Numbered from the stretch's first letter, positions 8,044 to 18,238 are shown. The stretch is 64,000 nt of DNA from Melghirimyces thermohalophilus (GCF_900102685.1 NZ_FMZA01000004.1:1-64000), one strand, 5' to 3'. Program-made: numbers and translations. The notes: generated from the letters alone by a model not told the origin.

Positions 8044-9879
8044 TCAGCTCTGCCCGGTTGTCGCCGCCGCCTGGGCGTCGGCATAGGCTTCTTCAATCAG
8101 ATCGGCGTATTTCTCTTCCACCACTTTCAACCGGACTTTCAAGGTAGGAGTTAATTCGCCGCTGTCAACCGTCCATTCTTTTGCACACACCTTCACCTGT
8201 TTCGGTTGTTCAAAGGCGGCAAACCCTTTGGTAAGCCTTTTCACTTCACTTTCCAACAACGCCTGCACCTTGGGGTGGCCAGCTAAATTTTCCGGATCTT
8301 GCTCTGGTAAGCCTTGCTTTTTCGCCCACGGAAGCAAATTCTCATAATCAGGCACCACCAAGGAAATGACAAATTTGCGCCCATTGCCTATCAAAACAGA
8401 ATTTTCGATGTATGGGCTGTTGTTGATAGCGTTCTCCACCGGTTGGGGGGCCACATTTTTCCCAGTGGCGAGCACCAGGATATTTTTTTTCCGGTCGACG
8501 ACCTTGAGATAACCATCTTCATCCAACTCCCCTAAATCCCCCGTATGGAGCCAACCTTTTTGAATCGTCTTTGCGGTAGCCTCCTCGTTTTTGTAATATC
8601 CCTTCATCACGCTGGGCCCTTTCACCAGAATCTCGCCATCCTCCGCAATTTTGACTTCCAGATTGGGCAGCGGCCGGCCCACAGAACCGATGCGAGGTCG
8701 TAACATCGGGTTGGATGCGATGACAGGCGATGTCTCCGTCAGACCGTATCCTTCCAACACCGGCATATCCACCGACCAGAAGAAATCCGTGATCTCCGGG
8801 TTTAAGGGAGCTCCACCGGAAACCATCCCCCGAAGATTCCCGCCGAGGCGATCCTTGATCTTTTGAAAGACGAGCCGATTGGCCAGCTCAAATTTCCGCT
8901 TGAGTTGGGGAGGGAGCGGATCCCCCAGAATCAACTGATCGACCCGGGCGCGCAAGAGGTGTTCATAACGTTGTCTGCCCACGTCCACCGCCCAGTTGAA
9001 AATCTTTTTCCTGAGCGGTGTCCCCGACTCAATCTGTTCCTGTACACGGGCGTGCACCTTTTCAAACAGGCGCGGTACGCTGGTCAACACCGTAGGTCGA
9101 ACTTCCAGCAGATTCTCCTCAATCTGATCGATCCCCTCAGCGTAAGCGATGGTCGCCCCCACCTTCAAGGGGACAAACTGTCCTGCCATCCGTTCGAAGA
9201 CGTGGGATAAAGGCAGGTAGGACAAGGTGACATCCTCAGGTACCAGTTCGATCACCCAGAAGTTGACGCCTTCGGTGTTGGAGATAAAATTGTTATGGCT
9301 TAGCATCACCCCTTTGGGCGGACCGGTCGTTCCCGAGGTGTGAATGATCGTGACCAGCTGATCCCCATCGATTTGTTGCCATTCTTGCTCCCAACCGGGC
9401 AGTGGGTGATCCACCCCTTCCTTACGCAGGGAATCAAAGGAGAGCACCCGATCCCCATCGGAAAAACCGGCCTCCGGCTTCATCAAAACGATAAATTCCA
9501 GCTCCACTTCAGTGGAACGGATTTTCCGGAGCTGTTCCTTGTTTTCCACGATGGCTCCCCGGCAGTCAGCATTTTTTAAAATATAAGCGGTCTGCTCCGC
9601 CGTCTGGGTCGGATAGATAGGAACGCTGACCGCACCGATACTGGCGATCGCCAAATCGGAAATCGGCCACATCGGATTGTTTTCGGACAAGAGAGCCACC
9701 TTATCATCGAAACCGATCCCTAAGTGCGCTAGACCGGCAGCCGCTTCTTTCACCTGCCTCCACATCTCCCCATAGGTGATCGACTGATAAGCTGCCCCGC
9801 TCTTATACATTAAGGCATCCTTATCCGAAAAACGATCAACGGTTTTCGCTACCATGTCCAACAGATTTTTAGGCTTCAT
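8044..9879 (-). CDS. long-chain fatty acid CoA ligase (AMP-binding)
   Basis: ATP-dependent acyl-CoA synthetase (611 residues), which activates free fatty acids for beta-oxidation. It shows the adenylation motif IIHTSGTTGPPKGVMLSHNN, GYGLTETSPVIA, the hinge region GWLHTGDLG and the C-terminal KVVDRKKNILVLATGKN. The length and the LSHVFERMAG segment fit FadD15/FAA-type long-chain ligases rather than short-chain enzymes. Two adjacent ATGs (9882, 9879) follow GGAGG; the second has the better spacing. It lies between the SCP2/TetR genes and the SDR operon on the same strand, with 70 bases to the SDR gene that hold the FadR-like site, so the SDR operon probably has its own promoter. Confidence 0.93.
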   Translation of the reverse strand: MKPKNLLDMVAKTVDRFSDKDALMYKSGAAYQSITYGEMWRQVKEAAAGLAHLGIGFDDKVALLSENNPMWPISDLAIASIGAVSVPIYPTQTAEQTAYILKNADCRGAIVENKEQLRKIRSTEVELEFIVLMKPEAGFSDGDRVLSFDSLRKEGVDHPLPGWEQEWQQIDGDQLVTIIHTSGTTGPPKGVMLSHNNFISNTEGVNFWVIELVPEDVTLSYLPLSHVFERMAGQFVPLKVGATIAYAEGIDQIEENLLEVRPTVLTSVPRLFEKVHARVQEQIESGTPLRKKIFNWAVDVGRQRYEHLLRARVDQLILGDPLPPQLKRKFELANRLVFQKIKDRLGGNLRGMVSGGAPLNPEITDFFWSVDMPVLEGYGLTETSPVIASNPMLRPRIGSVGRPLPNLEVKIAEDGEILVKGPSVMKGYYKNEEATAKTIQKGWLHTGDLGELDEDGYLKVVDRKKNILVLATGKNVAPQPVENAINNSPYIENSVLIGNGRKFVISLVVPDYENLLPWAKKQGLPEQDPENLAGHPKVQALLESEVKRLTKGFAAFEQPKQVKVCAKEWTVDSGELTPTLKVRLKVVEEKYADLIEEAYADAQAAATTGQS

Positions 9880-9985
9880 CATTAAGCCTCCATTCATCTT
9901 GGACTTTCACGCCTCACCAGAATTAACGATCTCTGCAGACACGGCTTTCAACGCTTTCAAATATTCCGACTAAAAAGAGACCCGT

Positions 9986-10330
9986 TTACTTCTTATATTG
10001 GTTCAGGACACTTTGCAGTTTCATCGCTTGACCCATGTTCCCTTTTACTTTCAGTTTCCCACTCATAAAAGCAGCCGTGGGATTCAAATTGCCAAGCAGC
10101 ATCTCTTTAAAATCCTCTGCTTTCATCTGAATGGTACAGTCCGCTTCATGAGGGGTTCCCTGTTCCGCCTTGGCGCTCCCCTGGGACAACTGCAGCTGGA
10201 AAACCTCCTGCTCCTCCCCGGAAAGATCAAATTGGTATACCGTGTCCATGCCTTCAATCGGTTTCGGATCCTCCTGCAGACGGCTTTCAATTTCTGCAAA
10301 CACTTGTGTCACGCTCATATCAACGCTCAT
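9986..10330 (-). CDS. SCP2 sterol-carrier domain protein
   Basis: Small 114-residue protein consisting of one SCP2 domain, a lipid or acyl-CoA carrier fold. Visible features are an amphipathic N-terminal helix, then YQFDLSGEEQEVFQL, ADCTIQMKAEDFKEMLLGNLNPTAAFMSGKLKVKGNMGQAMKLQ, the last part being the standard SCP2 signature. Stand-alone SCP2 proteins occur beside fatty acid genes in many Bacillales and probably hold fatty acyl-CoA. ATG 10330 follows AAAGGAGAA. It lies between the TetR gene and the acyl-CoA ligase on the same strand, which supports a lipid role. Confidence 0.88.
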   Translation of the reverse strand: MSVDMSVTQVFAEIESRLQEDPKPIEGMDTVYQFDLSGEEQEVFQLQLSQGSAKAEQGTPHEADCTIQMKAEDFKEMLLGNLNPTAAFMSGKLKVKGNMGQAMKLQSVLNQYKK

Positions 10331-10388
10331 GAGTCATTCTCCTTTCAAATCAGCGATTCCGTTTGATAGCGTTTTCTTTTACACACAG

Positions 10389-10429
10389 GGATACCCCCGG
10401 TGCCCGGATCACTACACGCACCGGTATCC
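10389..10429. repeat. strong hairpin between tetR and the SCP2 gene
   Basis: Arms GGATACC plus GGTGC and GCACC plus GGTATCC form a long interrupted stem in the 113-base gap. No T-run follows on the minus strand, so it looks more like an RNA-stabilising or attenuating structure than a simple terminator. Confidence 0.5.
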
Positions 10430-10443
10430 GAAACTCCGAGGGC

Positions 10444-11073
10444 TTATCGGGAGAGGGGAGTACGGCCCATCGCCAAGGAAGTAAAAGAGCCGACTGTGAT
10501 CCGGTTGAGCAGGCGGGCCACCGGCTCCACTTCTGCCTCGTCAGAAACCATCAAATGTTGGATGATTACTTCATTGATCGCACCCACCATCGCCTGGGAG
10601 GCCATTTTCATCTCCTGTTCGGAAACCGTCTCGGGAAGCACACCCCGGACGGTTTCATAGATTACCGCGGCGAACCGGTTATGGGCTTTGCGGCGGACCT
10701 CTTCCACTTCCTCGCTGACGCCCACAGAAGCGACCAGTAACACTTGTGTAATCGGTTTATGTTGTTTGCAGAGTTCCATGTAACGCCGAATGCCCGCATA
10801 CCCTTTATAAGCCACGCGCTTCTCCTTCAGGATCGCCTTTTCCACTTCTTGCAGAAACTCATCGGCTAGCTGCTCAAACAGCGTGGACAACAGTTCCTCT
10901 TTGCTGTGAAAAAAATTGTAGAAGGTGGTTTTGGAAACGCGGGCTACCTCCACTACATCCAAGATAGAAGTTTCTTTAAACCCCTTCGGCGAAGCGAACA
11001 GAGTCATGGCCGCAAACAACAGTTTTTCCCTCGCATGTTCTGGCAGCTGCTTCATGGACAACAATGATTGCAT
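10444..11073 (-). CDS. TetR-family regulator, probable FadR-like repressor
   Basis: TetR-type repressor of 209 residues. The N-terminal helix-turn-helix is clear (TSILDVVEVARVSKTTFYNFFHSKEEL, about residues 36-62), followed by a variable ligand-binding domain ending in a helix rich in Met and Ala. Its position at the head of the fatty acid cluster and the FadR-type operator at 7993-8010 suggest that it senses long-chain acyl-CoA and controls these genes, but direct pairing is inference. Start ATG 11073 has GGAG eight bases upstream; an internal ATG at 11055 is possible. A good vegetative promoter lies at 11110-11139. Confidence 0.85.
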   Translation of the reverse strand: MQSLLSMKQLPEHAREKLLFAAMTLFASPKGFKETSILDVVEVARVSKTTFYNFFHSKEELLSTLFEQLADEFLQEVEKAILKEKRVAYKGYAGIRRYMELCKQHKPITQVLLVASVGVSEEVEEVRRKAHNRFAAVIYETVRGVLPETVSEQEMKMASQAMVGAINEVIIQHLMVSDEAEVEPVARLLNRITVGSFTSLAMGRTPLSR

Positions 11074-11109
11074 CCCCTACACTCCCATCCGATACCAGTA
11101 CGTATTCGT

Positions 11110-11139
11110 ATTATAGACATGGGCCTAACGGTCTGTCAA
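11110..11139 (-). promoter_or_regulatory. sigma-A type promoter for tetR
   Basis: On the minus strand TTGACA (11134-11139) and TATAAT (11110-11115), both perfect consensus hexamers, are 18 bases apart and lie 37 bases upstream of the tetR start codon. Confidence 0.8.
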
Positions 11140-11373
11140 TATGAAATAGTCAAAAAATATGATCCTCCTCTTATAAGAGAAACGCCAAGGGTTATCGATC
11201 GAATAAAGTCTTCTTCCCTTCATGGAGGTGCGTACGGCTTATGGGGTATAAACACGGTTGCAAGCAAGTTTCGCTTCCTCCATATTCCTATTCCAATCTA
11301 TCTCCTCCTCTTCACCCCCTTTTTATGAAGATATTGGAAAGGGGGACACATGATGCGAGAAAGGTTGTATTGA
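11140..11373. other. intergenic region, nothing identified
   Basis: Between the tetR promoter and the gcvPB terminator I see no ORF with a ribosome binding site and no recognisable RNA. The stretch contains pyrimidine-rich segments (around 11275-11325) and a purine-rich run near 11330-11345. Confidence 0.4.
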
Positions 11374-11407
11374 AATCCCCCCGCTGCTAAGGCGAGGGGG
11401 GATTTTT
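11374..11407. terminator. terminator after gcvPB
   Basis: Hairpin AATCCCCCC...GGGGGGATT. The T-run is better on the plus strand (ATTTTT) than on the minus strand (ATTTC), but its position right after the gcvPB stop makes it the operon terminator. Confidence 0.75.
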
Positions 11408-11417
11408 GGTTACAGGA

Positions 11418-12875
11418 TCAATTCTCTTTCTGCCAGCGGAGCACCGGTTTGCGGGCGGCGGTCACTTCATCGAGGCGTTTCACCGGGGTGTGGTAAGGGG
11501 CTTCCTGTACCGTCTCCGGATCTTCTTCCGCCTCTTTGGTGATCTCGATCATCGCCTCGACAAAACGGTCCAGTGTTTCCTTGCTCTCTGTCTCCGTCGG
11601 CTCGATCATCATACATTCATCGACGATGAGCGGAAAATAGACCGTCGGTGGATGGATGCCGAAGTCCAGTAAACGTTTAGCCATATCCAAGGTGCGAACT
11701 CCCAGCTTCTTCTGCCGAACGCCAGACAGCACAAATTCGTGTTTGCACCCCTGGGGATAAGGCATCTCGAAGTGAGGTTCCAAGCATTTCATCAGGTAGT
11801 TGGCGTTCAGGACCGCATCCTCCGACACCCTGCGGAGGCCCTCCGGCCCCATGGTCCGAATATAAGTGTAAGCCCGAACCAACATGCCGAAGTTGCCGTG
11901 GAATCCCTTCACCCGGCCGATGGTTTGGGGAAAATCGTCCTTCAACACGTATCCCTCTTCCCCGCGATCTACCACCGGCACCGGCAGGAAGGGAACCAAC
12001 ACACCCTTCACGCCGACGGGACCAGAGCCCGGCCCACCGCCGCCGTGGGGAGTGGTAAAGGTTTTGTGCAAGTTCAGATGGACCACGTCAAAACCCATGT
12101 CCCCCGGTCGGCTTTTGCCCAGGATCGCATTGGCGTTGGCGCCGTCGTAGTAGAGGAGGCCGCCGGCTTCGTGAACGATATCGGCGATCTCTTTGATCTC
12201 CTTTTCAAACAGCCCCAAGGTATTGGGGTTGGTCAGCATCAGCGCAGCGGTATCTGGACCCACCACCTGCTTCAAGTCTTCTACACTGACCAAGCCTTTT
12301 TCATTGGACTTCACTGTCACCGCCTCAAACCCGGCCACCCTGGCACTGGCTGGGTTGGTCCCGTGGGCGGAGTCGGGAACGATCACCTTGTTGCGACCGC
12401 TTTCCCCCCGACTGCGATGGTAGGCTTTGATCATCATCAGACCGGTCCACTCGCCCTGCGCTCCGGCGGCGGGTTGTAGCGTTACCCGGTCCATGCCGGT
12501 GATTTCCGCCAGGTCCTCTTGCAGCTCATACATCAACTGCAACGCCCCCTGTACCGTCTCCTCCGGCTGCGCGGGATGGATCTGGGCAAAACCGGGATAA
12601 CGGGCGACATCCTCGTGGATCTTAGGGTTGTATTTCATCGTGCAGGAGCCCAGCGGGTAAAATCCGTTATCGATGCCGTGATTGCGGCGGGATAATTCCG
12701 TGTAGTGGCGGATGAGATCCAGTTCGGACACTTCGGGCAGTTCCGCCGGGGATGTGCGAAGCATCTCCTCCGGAACCGCGTCCGAGGCCGCTTCAGGAAC
12801 ATCGGATTCCGGCAGGCTGTATGCGGTTCGGCCCGGCTTGCTCAATTCGAAGATCAGTGCTTTTGCTTCGCTCAT
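11418..12875 (-). CDS. gcvPB: glycine dehydrogenase (decarboxylating) subunit 2
   Basis: PLP-bearing half of the split P-protein of the glycine cleavage system, which decarboxylates glycine and passes the aminomethyl group to lipoyl GcvH. The 485-residue protein includes [23 protein letters not shown] near residue 77, [19 protein letters not shown] and the PLP lysine motif [18 protein letters not shown] (Lys about 271). It overlaps gcvPA by four bases, as in Bacillus. It is the last gene of the gcvT-gcvPA-gcvPB operon under riboswitch control. The H protein, dihydrolipoyl dehydrogenase and lipoylation genes are not in the window. Confidence 0.96.
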   Translation of the reverse strand: MSEAKALIFELSKPGRTAYSLPESDVPEAASDAVPEEMLRTSPAELPEVSELDLIRHYTELSRRNHGIDNGFYPLGSCTMKYNPKIHEDVARYPGFAQIHPAQPEETVQGALQLMYELQEDLAEITGMDRVTLQPAAGAQGEWTGLMMIKAYHRSRGESGRNKVIVPDSAHGTNPASARVAGFEAVTVKSNEKGLVSVEDLKQVVGPDTAALMLTNPNTLGLFEKEIKEIADIVHEAGGLLYYDGANANAILGKSRPGDMGFDVVHLNLHKTFTTPHGGGGPGSGPVGVKGVLVPFLPVPVVDRGEEGYVLKDDFPQTIGRVKGFHGNFGMLVRAYTYIRTMGPEGLRRVSEDAVLNANYLMKCLEPHFEMPYPQGCKHEFVLSGVRQKKLGVRTLDMAKRLLDFGIHPPTVYFPLIVDECMMIEPTETESKETLDRFVEAMIEITKEAEEDPETVQEAPYHTPVKRLDEVTAARKPVLRWQKEN

Positions 12876-14218
12876 GCCAATCCCTCCAGTACTCGAACCA
12901 GCTCGTCAATCTCCTCACGGGTCCGCATATCAGTAACAGCGATCAGGACCGCATTCTCCAACTCCGGATAATCCCGGGCCAGGTCGTAGCCGCCGATGAT
13001 GCCTGCCTCCAGCAGCTTCCGGTTCACTTCCGCTACCGGGCGGTCGAGATGTAGCGCAAACTCATTGAAGAATGGACGATCAAACAGAGGCGTGACTCCA
13101 GCCACCTGGCTCAGCCGTTTCCGGGCGTAATGGGCTTTATCCAAATTCAGTTTGGCCAACTGCTGTAAGCCCTTCTTGCCGAGGGCGGTCATCCAAACAG
13201 ATGCGGCCAGGGCATTCAACGCCTGGTTGGAGCAGATGTTGGAGGTGGCTTTTTCCCGGCGTATATGCTGTTCTCGCGCTTGCAGCGTCAGCACAAAACC
13301 GCGCACGCCATCTTCATCTGTCGTCTGACCAACGATGCGGCCAGGCACTTTCCGCATCAGCTTTCGGGTCACCGCAAAAAATCCGCAGTGAGGTCCGCCA
13401 AACTGGACCGGGATGCCCATCGGTTGTGCATCACCCACCACGATATCAGCCCCGTATTCCCCCGGAGGTTTTAACAAACCCAGGGAGATGGGGTTGGCGC
13501 TGACGATGAAGAGCCCCTTGTGGGCATGGGCGATTGGCTCTACCCGGGACAGATCCTCCAAGTTGCCGAAAAAGTTGGGGGATTGCACGATGACAGCGGC
13601 GGTATCAGCATCCGATGCCTTTTCAAGTTCCTTGAGGTCGGTGACACCGTCCCGGCAGGGGATCTCCTGTACTTCCAGGCCGAGACCCTCCGCTTGGGTG
13701 AACAGGATCTGCCGGGCCTCCGGATGCACCGCACGGGAAATGAGCACCTTGTTCTTGCGGGCTACTGCGGAGGCCACCCCGGCGGCCTCCGCCAGGGCCG
13801 TCACTCCGTCATACATGGACGAGTTGGCCACTTCCATCCCAGTCAGCTCGCAGATCATCGATTGAAACTCAAAAATCGCCTGCAGTTCCCCTTGACTGAT
13901 TTCCGGTTGATAGGGCGTATAAGCGGTGTAAAATTCCGAACGGGAGATCACATGGTCAACCACGCTGGGAATGTAGTGTTCATAGGCACCCGCTCCCAGA
14001 AAAGATGGGTACTGGTCCAAGGACCAGTTTTTTCCGGCCAGCTGCTTCATGTGCCGGGTTAGGACCGGTTCCGACATCGATTTCGGGATATTGAGGGAGC
14101 CTTGAAAACGGACACTCTCCGGAATGTCATCGAAGAGCTGATCGACGGATTGGATACCGAGCACCTTGAGCATCTCCCGTCGATCCGCCTCGGTCATGGG
14201 CAAATATCGATAATTCAT
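12872..14218 (-). CDS. gcvPA: glycine dehydrogenase (decarboxylating) subunit 1
   Basis: Non-PLP half of the split P-protein; it forms a heterotetramer with GcvPB. The 448-residue sequence has the family start [62 protein letters not shown] and the late [23 protein letters not shown] segment. Length is normal. The ATG at 14218 is 34 bases downstream of the gcvT stop and has AGGAAAGG-like and GAGGAG purines upstream; the 3' end overlaps gcvPB by an ATGA junction. Confidence 0.96.
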   Translation of the reverse strand: MNYRYLPMTEADRREMLKVLGIQSVDQLFDDIPESVRFQGSLNIPKSMSEPVLTRHMKQLAGKNWSLDQYPSFLGAGAYEHYIPSVVDHVISRSEFYTAYTPYQPEISQGELQAIFEFQSMICELTGMEVANSSMYDGVTALAEAAGVASAVARKNKVLISRAVHPEARQILFTQAEGLGLEVQEIPCRDGVTDLKELEKASDADTAAVIVQSPNFFGNLEDLSRVEPIAHAHKGLFIVSANPISLGLLKPPGEYGADIVVGDAQPMGIPVQFGGPHCGFFAVTRKLMRKVPGRIVGQTTDEDGVRGFVLTLQAREQHIRREKATSNICSNQALNALAASVWMTALGKKGLQQLAKLNLDKAHYARKRLSQVAGVTPLFDRPFFNEFALHLDRPVAEVNRKLLEAGIIGGYDLARDYPELENAVLIAVTDMRTREEIDELVRVLEGLA

Positions 14219-14252
14219 CCCGACTCCTCCTCAGGAAAGGTTCCGATCTCGT

Positions 14253-15350
14253 TTACTGCTTTGACCGTTGATAGAAAGGGGTTTTTACGATTTTTGCCGG
14301 GATGCGTTTTCCCCGGATATCCACGTCCACTTCATTTCCCAGTTGGGCGTGTTCAGACTGAAGCAGAGCTAGGCCCATGTTCTTTTTCAAGGTGGGGGAT
14401 TGGGTTCCTGAAGTGATCTCGCCCACTTCCTCTTCTCCAACATAGACAGGATAGTGGGAACGAGGGATCCCCCGTCCGATCATTTCCAGACCGACCAGTT
14501 TTCGGGGTGGGCCTTCTTCCTTCTGTTTGGCCAATACTTCGCGACCGATGAAATCCCCTTTCCCCGGCTTGACAGCAAACCCGAGTCCAGCTTCCACCGG
14601 TGTGATGCTGGCGGAAAGCTCGTTACCGTACAGGGCCAGCCGCGCTTCAAACCGAAGGGTATCCCGGGCGCCCAAGCCACAAGGGGCCACCCCTTCTTCT
14701 TCTCCTGCTTCTAGAATGCGTTTCCATAATACGGGGGCATCCTCCGCCGGCAAATAAATTTCAAAACCATCCTCGCCGGTGTACCCGGTCCGAGAGACCA
14801 GACCCCGGACGTCACCTAAACGCACCTCTTCCTGGAAGTGGAAGGGTTTGATCGATGCCAGATCCGTCTCCGTCAACTTTTGCAGGATCGTTTCCGCCTG
14901 AGGCCCCTGCAGGGCTAGTAGGGCAGTTTCATCGGAAACATTGGTGACTCTCACATTCCCCGTGGCATGCTTACGGATCCACTCCACATCTTTTTCGATA
15001 TTGGCGGCGTTGATCACCAACAGATAGCGCTCATCGCTTCTCTTATAGACCAACAGATCATCCACGGTGCCGCCGTCGGGATAACACATGGCGGTATACT
15101 GGATTCGTCCGGATTCCAGGGTGGACACATCATTGGTCATCAGCTGTTGGAGCAGCGCCAACGCATCGGGGCCCGTCACTTCCACCTCACCCATGTGGGA
15201 TACATCGAAGAGTCCGGCGCGAGTGCGCACCCGCTCGTGTTCCGCCTTGATCCCGGAAAATTGAACCGGCATTTCCCAACCGCCAAAGGGCACCAGTTTG
15301 GCCTCATCCTTATAGACGGGATACAGCGGTGTTCGCTTCAATTGGGACAC
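14253..15350 (-). CDS. gcvT: aminomethyltransferase (glycine cleavage T protein)
   Basis: Transfers the methylene group from aminomethyl-lipoyl GcvH to tetrahydrofolate, releasing ammonia. The 365-residue protein shows [29 protein letters not shown] near residue 50, the folate-domain [13 protein letters not shown] and the C-terminal barrel with [11 protein letters not shown] and [15 protein letters not shown] 15350 is preferred because GGAGG stands eight bases upstream; another in-frame GTG at 15359 overlaps the Shine-Dalgarno sequence. First gene of the operon, behind the tandem glycine riboswitch. Confidence 0.96.
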   Translation of the reverse strand: MSQLKRTPLYPVYKDEAKLVPFGGWEMPVQFSGIKAEHERVRTRAGLFDVSHMGEVEVTGPDALALLQQLMTNDVSTLESGRIQYTAMCYPDGGTVDDLLVYKRSDERYLLVINAANIEKDVEWIRKHATGNVRVTNVSDETALLALQGPQAETILQKLTETDLASIKPFHFQEEVRLGDVRGLVSRTGYTGEDGFEIYLPAEDAPVLWKRILEAGEEEGVAPCGLGARDTLRFEARLALYGNELSASITPVEAGLGFAVKPGKGDFIGREVLAKQKEEGPPRKLVGLEMIGRGIPRSHYPVYVGEEEVGEITSGTQSPTLKKNMGLALLQSEHAQLGNEVDVDIRGKRIPAKIVKTPFYQRSKQ

Positions 15351-15399
15351 AACCTTCACCTCCGCTGAATATTAAGATGCTGAATGATCCTCGATCCGT

Positions 15400-15580
15400 C
15401 ACCCCTGTCGCCTAACCTGAGAGTTCAACCCGAAATCTCGAGCTTGCCCCTTGGGTGGCCGCAAATCGCGGCACTTTCCAGGGAAACGTCCGACGGGCCT
15501 CCTTTTGCCTGAGAGATTCGCCGGGCAACCGGCTTGCTCCTTCGGCGCCACCAACTGTGGTCTCTCCTCCCGTCATCAAC
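15400..15580 (-). ncRNA. tandem glycine riboswitch
   Basis: Read on the minus strand, two consecutive glycine aptamers are visible. The first includes GGAGAGACC, GGCGCCGAAGGAGCAAGCC and GAATCTCTCAGGCAAAAGG; the second includes CCGTCGGACG, CCACCCAAGGGGCAAG and GAACTCTCAGG. These are the conserved core strings of the gcvT RNA element. It lies between the presumed promoter (upstream of 15580) and gcvT. Glycine binding by this class switches the glycine cleavage operon on when glycine is abundant. Confidence 0.96.
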
Positions 15581-15711
15581 CGCTTTGGAACAAAGGAATT
15601 CTATTTTATTGTGCCATAGTTGGCCCCTTAATTCGACACTTTGGCTCGATTTACATAAGGAGACGAAAATCTTTCCATACTAATTTGGAAAAAGGGTGGA
15701 GGTGCTGCAGG

Positions 15712-17433
15712 ATGAAAACCGTTCCGATTCGGATGGACCGACGGTGGCTGACTCAATTTCAGGAACGTTTGGAGACTGATCAGGGCTGGTCTGACCCTGA
15801 GGGATTCGAACTAGCTCTAGAAGCGGCGAAAGCCCAACAAATCCCCGATTTTGACAGCCTTCGCTGTCAAGCCTTTCTCCAGGGATTCACCCCTCTTCCT
15901 CATCAGCTGGAAACGGCGCGACGAGTACTGGGGGAGATGCACGGCCGGGCGATTTTGGCCGATGAAGTCGGACTGGGTAAAACCATCGAAGCTGGACTGA
16001 TCCTGAAGGAATACTTAGTGCGCGACTTGGTTAAAAACGCACTGATCCTGGTTCCTTCTTCCCTGGTTTTACAGTGGACTCGGGAGTTGAATCAGAAGTT
16101 TCAAATCCCCGCCGTCGCGCAAAAAAAAGCTTGGATGTGGGACAAATACGATATTCTTGTCGCCTCCATCGATACCGCAAAACGGGACCCGCACCGAGCC
16201 AAGGTGTTGGAGCGCCATTATGATATGTTGATCATCGATGAAGCCCACAAGTTGAAAAATCGGCGCACAAAAAATTATCGATTCGTCAAGGAAATTCGCA
16301 AGAAATACGCCTTGCTCCTGACAGCCACACCGGTGCAAAACGAGCTAAACGAACTGTACAACCTGGTCAACCTGTTGAAGCCCGGACAGCTGGGTCAGCA
16401 ACAAGTATTCAGCACCCAATATGTCGCCGGCAAACGATTGGCCAAAAACGAAGAAAAATTGCGGGAAGAGGTCCACCGGGTGATGATTCGCAATCGGCGG
16501 AACGACGGAAATGTTCACTTCACCCGTCGACATGTGGAAACGGTACCCATCATTCTATCCCCGTCAGAGCGAAGGCTTTATGAGGGGATCACTCATTTTG
16601 TCAAAGACCAGTACAGAAAAGGCGGATCGATCAAGAGCCTTCTCTCTCTGATCACGCTGCAACGGGAAGTCTGCAGCAGCCGCGATGCCGCCTTTCCCAC
16701 CCTGTTCAAGCTGTTGAAAAAGGGGGTGGAAGGCAAGGAAGACCTCCCGCCAGACGTCTACCGGCTTGTCAACTTGCTGCGGGATGTGGACAAGCAATCC
16801 AAGGTGGAAGAGGCGGTGAAGCTGGCCCGTGCCACCGAGGGAAAAATGATCATATTCACCGAATACCGGGCCACTCAGGATCTACTCCTCAGAAGCCTGG
16901 CCGAGGAAGAGATCCCGGCCGTCCCCTACCGAGGTGGATTTGCCCGTAATAAAAAGGATTGGATGATGGAGCTGTTCCGCACCCGAGCCCAAGTGATGGT
17001 GGCGACAGAAGCCGGCGGCGAAGGAATCAACCTGCAATTCTGCCACCATATCATCAATTACGATCTTCCCTGGAACCCGATGCGGGTGGAACAGCGGATC
17101 GGCCGCGTCCATCGCCTGGGACAGGAAAAGGATGTCACGATCTACAATTTTGCCACCCAGGACACGATTGAAGAGCATATTTTATGGCTCCTTCATGAGA
17201 AAATCGATATGTTTCGCTCCGTGATCGGGGATATCGAAACGATCCTTGCGGAAATGGGCGACCAAGCCGATATGGAACAAAGCCTGATGAAAATTATGTT
17301 GGAAGCAGAAGGGGACCGGGATCTCCGCCGGCGGTTGGACCATCTCGGAGAAAATTTTGATCAGGCACGGCAAGAAGCCCGCGCCAAACAACAGAAACGG
17401 GACGTGTTGCTGGATGGAACCCAACCAAGTTAA
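15712..17433 (+). CDS. yqhH: SNF2/DEAD-like helicase, YqhH family
   Basis: Swi2/Snf2-type ATPase of 573 residues. The motor motifs are clear: LADEVGLGKTIEAG (Walker A), LILVPSSLVLQW, the DEAH box IIDEAHKLKNR, LLTATPVQNELNELYNLV, and in lobe 2 FTEYRATQDLL, ATEAGGEGINLQFCHHIINYDLPWNPMRVEQRIGRVHRLGQ. The first 30 residues and the C-terminal ~60 residues have no obvious extra domain. ATG 15712 follows GGTGGAGGTG; the longer open frame upstream crosses the riboswitch and is not used. Adjacent, divergent placement to gcvT and coupling to yqhG repeat the Bacillus subtilis arrangement. The cellular role is unknown; similar proteins are called RapA-like. Confidence 0.92.
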   Translation: MKTVPIRMDRRWLTQFQERLETDQGWSDPEGFELALEAAKAQQIPDFDSLRCQAFLQGFTPLPHQLETARRVLGEMHGRAILADEVGLGKTIEAGLILKEYLVRDLVKNALILVPSSLVLQWTRELNQKFQIPAVAQKKAWMWDKYDILVASIDTAKRDPHRAKVLERHYDMLIIDEAHKLKNRRTKNYRFVKEIRKKYALLLTATPVQNELNELYNLVNLLKPGQLGQQQVFSTQYVAGKRLAKNEEKLREEVHRVMIRNRRNDGNVHFTRRHVETVPIILSPSERRLYEGITHFVKDQYRKGGSIKSLLSLITLQREVCSSRDAAFPTLFKLLKKGVEGKEDLPPDVYRLVNLLRDVDKQSKVEEAVKLARATEGKMIIFTEYRATQDLLLRSLAEEEIPAVPYRGGFARNKKDWMMELFRTRAQVMVATEAGGEGINLQFCHHIINYDLPWNPMRVEQRIGRVHRLGQEKDVTIYNFATQDTIEEHILWLLHEKIDMFRSVIGDIETILAEMGDQADMEQSLMKIMLEAEGDRDLRRRLDHLGENFDQARQEARAKQQKRDVLLDGTQPS

Positions 17434-18238
17434 ATCCTTCGCACAACGGTATTTGGACGCCTACAACTGCCGGGTGATCGAGCAGACGCCGGACTGGGTG
17501 GAGACGGAACTCTCCATTGAAGCGGACCAAGACTTGGTCCACCGCCCTTTTTATTGGATGTATGTCGAAAAGATGGGCTTGGCACCCCAGACAGTCACCT
17601 TGACTTGGTTTTTTGATGCGAAGAAAGCCCCGACCGATCGACGGGCGGAACTTTTAAGCTTCGGTTCCTCCCGATTTAATCAAATGTTGCAATCCGCCCA
17701 GAAGCGCGGACGGTTTGCTCGTCTTTTTGAGGATCGACCTTCACCTGTGCGCAGCCGATCCACATCCAAACCCTACGAGCCCTGGCTGGGAATCAATTAT
17801 CGGGTCTCCTACATCTGTGACATGAAAAAAGACGAAATTCTCCCCTTCGGCATCCACCTGCGAACCGGGGACATCCAGGAAAACTTTTATCCTCGGATCC
17901 GATCCCGCAACTGGACTTCTGTCATGCCCGCACATCGCCACATTCTCCCTAATCTGCTGTCCATCCCGGAAGCAGTCGGAGAATTGGAATACAACCTTCA
18001 GGGGTACATCGAACATCAGGACCTATCCTGGGCGAAAAGGGCCAAAGAACGACTGGATCGAGAGATGCAACAGCTTCACGCCTATTATCCGGAAGAATGG
18101 CGGATGAGCGATGAGCTTCACGATGAGAAGAAACAACGAATCCGGGAAACTGTCTGGCAATACCACCCCCGGATCGAAGTGGAGGTGATCAATGCAGGGC
18201 TTTTTTATTTGGACGCGGATCATCCGGTGATTGACTGA
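17414..18238 (+). CDS. yqhG: YqhG family protein of unknown function
   Basis: Protein of 274 residues that overlaps the end of the helicase gene by 20 bases and is clearly co-transcribed with it. It starts MEPNQVKSFAQRYLDAYNC, continues with DWVETELSIEADQDLVHRPFYW and SFGSSRFNQMLQSA, and ends EVEVINAGLFYLDADHPVID. No catalytic motif or membrane segment is visible. The pairing with an SNF2 ATPase in several Bacillales suggests a common function, perhaps on nucleic acid or RNA polymerase, but nothing in the sequence proves this. Start chosen at ATG 17414, inside the helicase frame. Confidence 0.88.
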   Translation: MEPNQVKSFAQRYLDAYNCRVIEQTPDWVETELSIEADQDLVHRPFYWMYVEKMGLAPQTVTLTWFFDAKKAPTDRRAELLSFGSSRFNQMLQSAQKRGRFARLFEDRPSPVRSRSTSKPYEPWLGINYRVSYICDMKKDEILPFGIHLRTGDIQENFYPRIRSRNWTSVMPAHRHILPNLLSIPEAVGELEYNLQGYIEHQDLSWAKRAKERLDREMQQLHAYYPEEWRMSDELHDEKKQRIRETVWQYHPRIEVEVINAGLFYLDADHPVID

